Shown here one piece after another: positions 60,447-64,000 of a DNA stretch of 64,000 nt. The stretch spans positions 30,642-94,641 of the forward strand of contig NZ_JAFAND010000092.1 in NCBI RefSeq assembly GCF_019232825.1, given 5' to 3'. The first letter of the stretch is position 1. Each line of letters begins with the position of its first letter. This DNA is from Paludibacterium sp. GTDB lineage: Bacteria > Pseudomonadota > Gammaproteobacteria > Burkholderiales > Chromobacteriaceae. The notes under the pieces were generated by a model. It had not been told where the DNA came from and made no database searches. It saw nothing but the letters and a program-made list of their open reading frames with translations. The position numbers and the translations under genes are program-made.

Positions 60447-61037
60447 ATGAAACCTGACGATCTGCCGTCCGCCGGCACGGTGTTTGTCCATGACGTGCCG
60501 GGTATCGGCCGCTTTTCTCTGCGCCAGCTCGACTTGATGCGCGACGTGACCTTGCTTCACCGCTGGCTGACCGGCGCGCACGCGGTCTTTTGGGGCATGC
60601 AGACCGCCACGCCGGAGGCGGTGGCGGATTATTTCCGGCGGCTGGACGAGAACCGGCACGCGCAGGCGCTGATCGGCTGCTGCGCCGGCCTGCCGGTTTT
60701 CTTGCTGGAAACCTATGATCCGCGCCACGACCCGCTCGCCGCGCATTACGAGGCGCAGCCTGGCGACAAGGGCATGCATTTCTTGACCGCGCCGCCCGAG
60801 CGGCCGGTGCATGGGTTTACCCGTGCCGTGATGGGCGTCATTCAGGCTTGGCTGTTCAGCGACCCGGGCGTGCGCCGCATCGTGGTCGAGCCTGCGGTCG
60901 CCAACGACAAGATCCACCCGATCAATCTCGATGCCGGCTTCGTCTACCAATGCCAGATCGACCTGCCCGGCAAACGCGCCTGGCTCGCCTTCTGCCGCCG
61001 TGAAGACTTTGCCGCGCAGGCGGAGGCCCGCCGATGA
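60447..61037 (+). CDS. Siderophore GNAT acyltransferase (AlcB/IucB-like)
   Basis: 196 aa, single GNAT domain of the siderophore type: LDLMRDVTLLHRWLTGAHAVFWGMQ, then GDKGMHFLTAPPERPVHGFTRAVMGVIQAWLF and RRIVVEPAVANDKIHPINLDAGFVY. It would acylate the N-hydroxylated amine (acetyl or succinyl). Length fits AlcB/RhbD more than the 315-aa IucB. Start MKPDDLPSAG with GAGGAG; ten bases after the monooxygenase and overlapping the synthetase by four bases (ATGA). Confidence 0.9.
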   Translation: MKPDDLPSAGTVFVHDVPGIGRFSLRQLDLMRDVTLLHRWLTGAHAVFWGMQTATPEAVADYFRRLDENRHAQALIGCCAGLPVFLLETYDPRHDPLAAHYEAQPGDKGMHFLTAPPERPVHGFTRAVMGVIQAWLFSDPGVRRIVVEPAVANDKIHPINLDAGFVYQCQIDLPGKRAWLAFCRREDFAAQAEARR

Positions 61038-62842
61038 ATTTTCCTCTCCACCGATCGAGCGCGCCGCTGGCGCACCTGACCCCCGCGCTATGGCGGCGCG
61101 CCAATCGCCACCTGCTTGCCAAAGCGATTGCCGAATTCAGCCACGAACTGCTGCTTGCCCCGCAGGCGGTCAGCCGCGGCGAAGGCTGGGCCCTGTACCG
61201 GCTGGAGACGCCGCAAAGCGAATACCGTTTTCCGGCACGCCGGCTGGCGCTGGATCATTGGCTGATCGACGCCGCGCGCATCGAGCGCCGGGTCGGCGAC
61301 GCGCCGGCTGAGCCTGACGCGCTGGCTTTCATTGTCGAATGCCGCGACCTGCTGGGTTTGTCGCAAGACGTGCTGCCGGTCTATCTCGATGAAATCAGCA
61401 GTACGCTTTATGGCGCCGCCTTCAAGCTACAGCGCGAACGTTTGCCGGCGCCGGCGCTGGCGCTGGCCGATTATCAGGCGCTGGAAAGCGGCATGACCGA
61501 AGGCCACCCGGTGTTCGTCGCCAACAACGGCCGCATCGGCTTTAGCGACCGCGACTATGCCGCGTGGGCGCCCGAGTGCGGCAAGGCCACGCCGATCATC
61601 TGGCTCGCCGCCACGAAGCGCTTGGCCGAATTTAGTCATGTCGACGGCTTGGACCACGCGCGCCTTATGCGCGAGGAACTGGGCGAGGGGACCGTGGCGC
61701 GCTTCGAAGCGGTGCTGGCCGCACAAGGCCTCGACCCGGCGGACTATTGGTTCCTGCCCGTTCACCCGTGGCAATGGCATCACCGCCTGGCGATGGCGTT
61801 CGCCGCCGATCTTGCCGAGGCGCGGCTGGTGTTCCTGGGGCAGAGCGAGGACCTGTACGCGCCGCAACAATCGGTGCGTACGCTGTATAACTTGAGCCGT
61901 CCCGACCGGCGCTACGTCAAAACCGCGCTGTCGATCCTCAATATGGGCTTCATGCGCGGCTTGTCGCCGTACTACATGTCCGGCACGCCGGCGATCAATC
62001 AGTGGCTCCATGCGCTGATTCACAACGACGCCACGCTGTGCGCCTGCGGTTTCGACATCCTGCGCGAGGAGGCGGCCATCGGCTATCGCCAGCCGTACTA
62101 CGAGGCGGCACTGGCCGGCAACGGTCCGCACAAAAAACAGCTTGCCGCCCTGTGGCGCGAAAGTCCCGCCAGCCGGCTCGGGCCCGGCGAGCGGCTGATG
62201 ACGATGGCGGCGTTGCTGCACATCGACGCCGATGGCCTGGCATTGTTGCCCTCGCTGATCTACGCCTCGGGCTTGTCCACCGAGGCCTGGCTGCGCCGCT
62301 ATCTGGAGGCCTACCTGCGTCCTTTGCTGCATTGCTTCTATCAATACGATCTGGTGTTCATGCCGCACGGCGAGAACTTGATTTTGATCCTCGACCGCCA
62401 TATGCCGGCGCGGGTGTTGATGAAGGACATCGCCGAGGAGATCGGCCTGGTCGACCGCGCCAACGCGCCGCCCGGCGCCATGGAGCGCATCTACACCCAT
62501 GTGCCCGACGAACTGCGTACCTTGTGGCTGTTGACCGACGTGTTCGATTGCTTCTTTCGCTTCTTGGCCGCCATCTTGCACGAGCAGGGGCATTTCCCCG
62601 AGACGCTGTTCTGGGCCGAGGTCGCCGGCTGCGTGCAGCGCTATCAGGCGGACACGCCGCACTTGGCGGACAAGTTCGCCCGCTACGACTTGTTCGCGCC
62701 GACCTTCACCCGCTCGTGCCTCAACCGGCTGCAACTGGCCAACAACCGTCAAATGGTCAACCTGGCCGATCCGTCGCAGGGCCTGCAATTCCACGGCACG
62801 CTCGAGAATCCGATCGCGCGTTTTCGGCCGGGCGCCGCGTGA
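61034..62842 (+). CDS. IucA/IucC-family NIS siderophore synthetase (AlcC/DesD type)
   Basis: 602 aa NRPS-independent siderophore synthetase, ATP-dependent amide ligase. Motifs: EGHPVFVANNGRIGFS (substrate/ATP start, as HP.HK-type motif), PVHPWQWHHRLAMAF, and SVRTLYNLSRPDRRYVKTALSILNMGFMRGLSPYYMSG, then HGENLILILD. It ends with an FhuF-like iron-transporter domain. As the only synthetase in the visible cluster it probably oligomerises or cyclises one hydroxamate unit (type C), unlike the IucA plus IucC pair of aerobactin. Confidence 0.92.
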   Translation: MNFPLHRSSAPLAHLTPALWRRANRHLLAKAIAEFSHELLLAPQAVSRGEGWALYRLETPQSEYRFPARRLALDHWLIDAARIERRVGDAPAEPDALAFIVECRDLLGLSQDVLPVYLDEISSTLYGAAFKLQRERLPAPALALADYQALESGMTEGHPVFVANNGRIGFSDRDYAAWAPECGKATPIIWLAATKRLAEFSHVDGLDHARLMREELGEGTVARFEAVLAAQGLDPADYWFLPVHPWQWHHRLAMAFAADLAEARLVFLGQSEDLYAPQQSVRTLYNLSRPDRRYVKTALSILNMGFMRGLSPYYMSGTPAINQWLHALIHNDATLCACGFDILREEAAIGYRQPYYEAALAGNGPHKKQLAALWRESPASRLGPGERLMTMAALLHIDADGLALLPSLIYASGLSTEAWLRRYLEAYLRPLLHCFYQYDLVFMPHGENLILILDRHMPARVLMKDIAEEIGLVDRANAPPGAMERIYTHVPDELRTLWLLTDVFDCFFRFLAAILHEQGHFPETLFWAEVAGCVQRYQADTPHLADKFARYDLFAPTFTRSCLNRLQLANNRQMVNLADPSQGLQFHGTLENPIARFRPGAA

Positions 62843-63579
62843 TGCGCCTGGGCTATCTGCTGCGCGAGGTGGCCAACGCGCAGCCCGGGCTGGTCGGGCA
62901 GGTCGGCGCGCCGTCGCCGGAACTGATCGTCGCCGGCGGCGCGCCGGCGACGCTCTCGCGGCTTGTCGGCTATTGGCGCGAGGCGCACCCCGAGGCTGGC
63001 CCGCTGTACTGGGCCAGCCGCAGCTGGACCATGCTGATCTGGCAGCCGCTCTATCTGTTGGTCTGGGCCACGCACCGCTGCAAGGCAGTGCCACGGCTTG
63101 CCGGCATGGCGCAGCGTGTCGACGGCGGGCGGGTGTCGGGTTTCGTGCTCGGCGCGCATCATCCGCTGGACGAGGCGCGGCTCGATGCCCGCATCATGGC
63201 CGCCGGCGTCGAGGCGCGCGCGTTGTGTCCGCAACTGTTGGCCGATCTCGGCCTGCAGATTCGGCTTCATCCGAAGATGGCCGGTCGGCTGCAGGCCGAC
63301 TGCTTGTTGGCCGCGCTGCTGGCGGTGGCGCGCAGCCGGCCAGAATGGACGCCGGAATACGTGTGCGGATTGGCCGGCGACTGGCTCGCGGCCGCCGGCC
63401 TGGCCGGGCAGAGCGGTCTTTGCCGGTTCGGCCTGCCGGGTGGCGGCCTGGGCCTGGGCTTGGAACGCCGGGTGTGTTGTCAGCATTTCCGCCGCGCCGA
63501 TGGCGTACTGTGCAGCAGCTGCCCTAGATGGACGGCGCCGGAACGCGAGGCGCGCTTGCGCGAGGAGTGGCTATGTTGA
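62842..63579 (+). CDS. FhuF-like siderophore-iron reductase
   Basis: 245 aa. The C-terminal [2Fe-2S] motif of FhuF is exact: CC-x10-C-xx-C in RRVCCQHFRRADGVLCSSC. The preceding part (YWASRSWTMLIWQPLYLLVW; LGAHHPLDEARL) fits the family. It would release iron from the imported ferric siderophore in the cytoplasm. The ATG overlaps the synthetase stop by one base (TGATG), and its own end overlaps the ATPase gene by seven bases. Confidence 0.9.
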   Translation: MRLGYLLREVANAQPGLVGQVGAPSPELIVAGGAPATLSRLVGYWREAHPEAGPLYWASRSWTMLIWQPLYLLVWATHRCKAVPRLAGMAQRVDGGRVSGFVLGAHHPLDEARLDARIMAAGVEARALCPQLLADLGLQIRLHPKMAGRLQADCLLAALLAVARSRPEWTPEYVCGLAGDWLAAAGLAGQSGLCRFGLPGGGLGLGLERRVCCQHFRRADGVLCSSCPRWTAPEREARLREEWLC

Positions 63580-64000
63580 CGCTTGACGCCGTGCGGGTTG
63601 CCCACGGCCGGCGCATGGTGCTCGACGTGCCCGCGCTGGCCATCGATCCGTGCCGGCTGACGGTGATCCTGGGTCATAACGGCTCCGGCAAGTCGACTTT
63701 GTTGCGGCTCCTGGCGCGCCAGGCCACGCCGACCCGCGGCCGGATCGTGCTCGACGGCAAGCTGTTGGCTAGCTATGGCGCGCGCGAATTGGCGCGCCGG
63801 CTCGCGTTTCTGCCGCAGCAACTGCCTGCGGCCCAAGGCTTGACCGTGCGCGAGCTCGCCGCACTCGGGCGTTATCCTTGGCGTGGCCTGCTCGGCCGCT
63901 GGCGGTCCGCCGACCTCGCCGCGGTCGACGCCGCCATGCGGGCGGTGGATATCGCGCATCTGGCCGATTGCGACAGCGACACTTTGTCTGGCGGCGAGCG
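63573..64000 (+). CDS. Ferric siderophore ABC transporter ATP-binding protein (FhuC/FecE-like), partial
   Basis: The first 142 codons are visible; the gene runs off the window. Walker A ILGHNGSGKSTLLRLLAR, Q-loop FLPQQLPAAQGLTVRELAALGRYPWRG (the GRxP element of FhuC/BtuD-type importers) and the ABC signature LSGGER at the window edge. GAGGAG precedes the ATG. Translationally overlapped with the reductase gene, so part of the siderophore operon; permease genes are expected to follow. Confidence 0.93.
   Translation, partial: MLTLDAVRVAHGRRMVLDVPALAIDPCRLTVILGHNGSGKSTLLRLLARQATPTRGRIVLDGKLLASYGARELARRLAFLPQQLPAAQGLTVRELAALGRYPWRGLLGRWRSADLAAVDAAMRAVDIAHLADCDSDTLSGGE

Noticed and set aside
61427-63094. 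555-aa open frame antisense to the siderophore synthetase and reductase
   Set aside because: No start context and no domain; the plus-strand genes have motifs and overlapping starts.

Overview
The window is a GC-rich bacterial chromosome segment. Gene content and order point to a betaproteobacterium, most likely Neisseriales/Chromobacteriaceae; this is inferred from conserved blocks, not from a database search. The blocks are maf-yceD-rpmF-plsX-fabH-fabD-fabG-acpP-fabF, pabB-pabC-tyrA facing aroA, and cmk-rpsA-ihfB-lapA-lapB-pyrF-ugd-hldA-hldD-cysM-zapE. No rRNA and no CRISPR array were seen; there is one tRNA (Ser, CGA).

Layout. 1-0.9 kb: B12-dependent glutamate mutase genes (sigma subunit and the start of its partner/reactivase) divergent from a LysR regulator. 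1.9-3.3 kb: two small look-alike secreted proteins separated by a decayed IS3-family element. 3.5-9.7 kb: accessory genes (MFS pump, uracil-DNA glycosylase-like, GFA enzyme, XRE regulator divergent from an SDR, GNAT, and an AT-rich zinc-ribbon methyltransferase). 9.8-15.7 kb: flavoprotein, a hicAB toxin-antitoxin pair between two identical 30-bp repeats beside tRNA-Ser, an IS200/IS605 element (tnpA/tnpB), and a dicarboxylate/amino-acid symporter. 16-25 kb: EamA transporter, murI, mrp, mdfA with an attenuator-like leader, metG, a peptide-binding protein. 24.5-27 kb: an HD-GYP phosphodiesterase preceded by two tandem BLUF photoreceptor proteins.

27-54.9 kb is mostly core: Maf and an RsmI-like methyltransferase; the fatty-acid/phospholipid cluster; folate (pabB/pabC) and aromatic amino-acid genes (tyrA, aroA); translation and LPS genes (cmk, rpsA, ihfB, lapA, lapB, ugd, hldA, hldD); cysM and zapE; then a YhcG-type nuclease gene. 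54.9-64 kb is an iron-acquisition locus. On one strand lie a TonB-dependent receptor, tonB, exbB and exbD. Divergently, across a good Fur box, lie a siderophore N-hydroxylase, a GNAT acyltransferase, a single IucA/IucC-type synthetase, an FhuF-type reductase and the start of an FhuC-type ATPase. Together they would make, import and release iron from a hydroxamate siderophore.

Most interesting points: (i) a tandem BLUF pair next to an HD-GYP gene in which the second BLUF keeps the conserved Asn and Gln but has Phe at the photoactive Tyr position; (ii) a terminator hairpin overlapping a 20-codon leader ORF just before mdfA; (iii) an IS605-type TnpA whose catalytic Tyr position is His while TnpB keeps its whole active site, inserted at the T-tract of the symporter terminator; (iv) hicAB bracketed by perfect 30-bp copies of the tRNA-Ser terminator; (v) an IS3 remnant lying in the loop of a terminator-like hairpin.
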